Assembly (NCBI GenBank): GCA_903934155.1
Contig: CAIZMS010000263.1
Location: forward strand, 1-5,778
Source of the DNA: an uncultured bacterium
Lineage (GTDB): Bacteria > Verrucomicrobiota > Kiritimatiellia > CAIKKV01 > CAITUY01
Length of the DNA stretch: 5,778 bases
Direction of reading: 5' to 3'
Part shown: in pieces, positions 5,686 to 5,778 of the stretch
Layout of the letters: every line of letters starts with the position of its first letter
How positions within the stretch are numbered: the first letter of the stretch is position 1
Made by a program: the position numbers and the translations under genes
The notes under the pieces: model-generated
The model's database searches: none
What the model was told of the DNA's origin: nothing
The model's input: only the letters and a program-made list of their open reading frames with translations

Positions 5686-5778
5686 GGGGGTAATGGCCAT
5701 GGGCCAGATGATGCCATCCGCTTCGAAACTCTGTTCAATAATGGCCTGCAGGGTTCGCGTGACCCCGATGCCGTAGCA

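Larger units (their letters stand above)
5380..5778 (-). pseudogene. proS: Prolyl-tRNA synthetase, C-terminal part, interrupted by an in-frame TAA
   Basis: The visible 132 codons are the end of a bacterial class II ProRS, which charges tRNA-Pro. The frame enters from the right edge with CYGIGVTRTLQ, the conserved motif-3 region, then DGIIWPMAITP. At codon 32 (5685-5683) the frame hits TAA, where the family has tyrosine (TPYQV or APYEV). It then continues perfectly with VPNTGHAESV, the DDRDERPGVKFKDADLMG signature and the anticodon-binding domain to a TGA at 5380. No frameshift is present. The downstream piece could restart at GTG 5673, giving a 97-residue anticodon-binding domain, but no Shine-Dalgarno site precedes it. 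Because ProRS is normally essential, a sequencing or assembly error is a likely explanation. A real nonsense mutation, a second proS copy, or a split enzyme remain possible. The N-terminal part lies outside the window. Confidence 0.85.

Noticed and set aside
5532..5738. A 68-codon minus-strand open frame across the proS interruption, suggesting a frameshift.
   Set aside because: Conserved ProRS residues on both sides of the TAA are in the same frame, so the disruption is a substitution. This other frame has no ProRS similarity.

Overview
The window comes from a bacterial chromosome of moderately high GC. It holds two gene blocks that converge tail to tail at about 3110-3118. Several traits suggest the PVC group (Planctomycetes, Verrucomicrobia, Kiritimatiellae or Lentisphaerae). 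They are the sigma factor with the region-4 signature NTAASRYRYAMEKLR, the large N-terminally anchored protein ending in DPYTGKPF and YSVGPDLKDDGG, and the histidyl-tRNA synthetase with a MTRGRKREHYQW motif 2. This placement rests on memory of family patterns, not on a search, and the exact phylum is uncertain.

Plus-strand block (1-3109). The window opens inside a SpoU/TrmH-family rRNA 2'-O-methyltransferase (RlmB-like) that has lost only its first residues to the window edge. After an 89-base gap come three tightly packed genes: an ECF-like sigma-70 factor, a 165-residue single-span membrane protein joined to it by an ATGA overlap, and a 437-residue N-terminally anchored protein starting one base after the previous stop. 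The arrangement suggests a sigma factor, a candidate membrane-bound partner (possibly an anti-sigma factor with no known motif), and a surface or envelope protein expressed together. The functions of the last two are not known.

Minus-strand block (5778 down to 3119). The order of transcription is proS (3' part only), an HU/IHF-family DNA-binding protein, hisS, and a glyoxalase II-like metallo-beta-lactamase-fold hydrolase. Spacing is operon-like: proS and the HU/IHF gene overlap by ATGA, and hisS and the hydrolase are 4 bases apart. Only the HU/IHF-hisS gap (74 bases) is larger, and it carries a degenerate tandem heptamer array and a small hairpin. Any promoter for this block lies outside the window.

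Points that most deserve a second look are (1) an in-frame TAA in the visible part of proS, exactly where a tyrosine is expected, (2) the sigma / membrane protein / DPYTGKP-protein cassette, (3) the divergent HisRS with altered motif 2 and motif 3, and (4) the heptamer array. I saw no CRISPR array, insertion sequence, tRNA or rRNA gene, and no clear rho-independent terminator. No gene-free stretch exceeds 300 bases.
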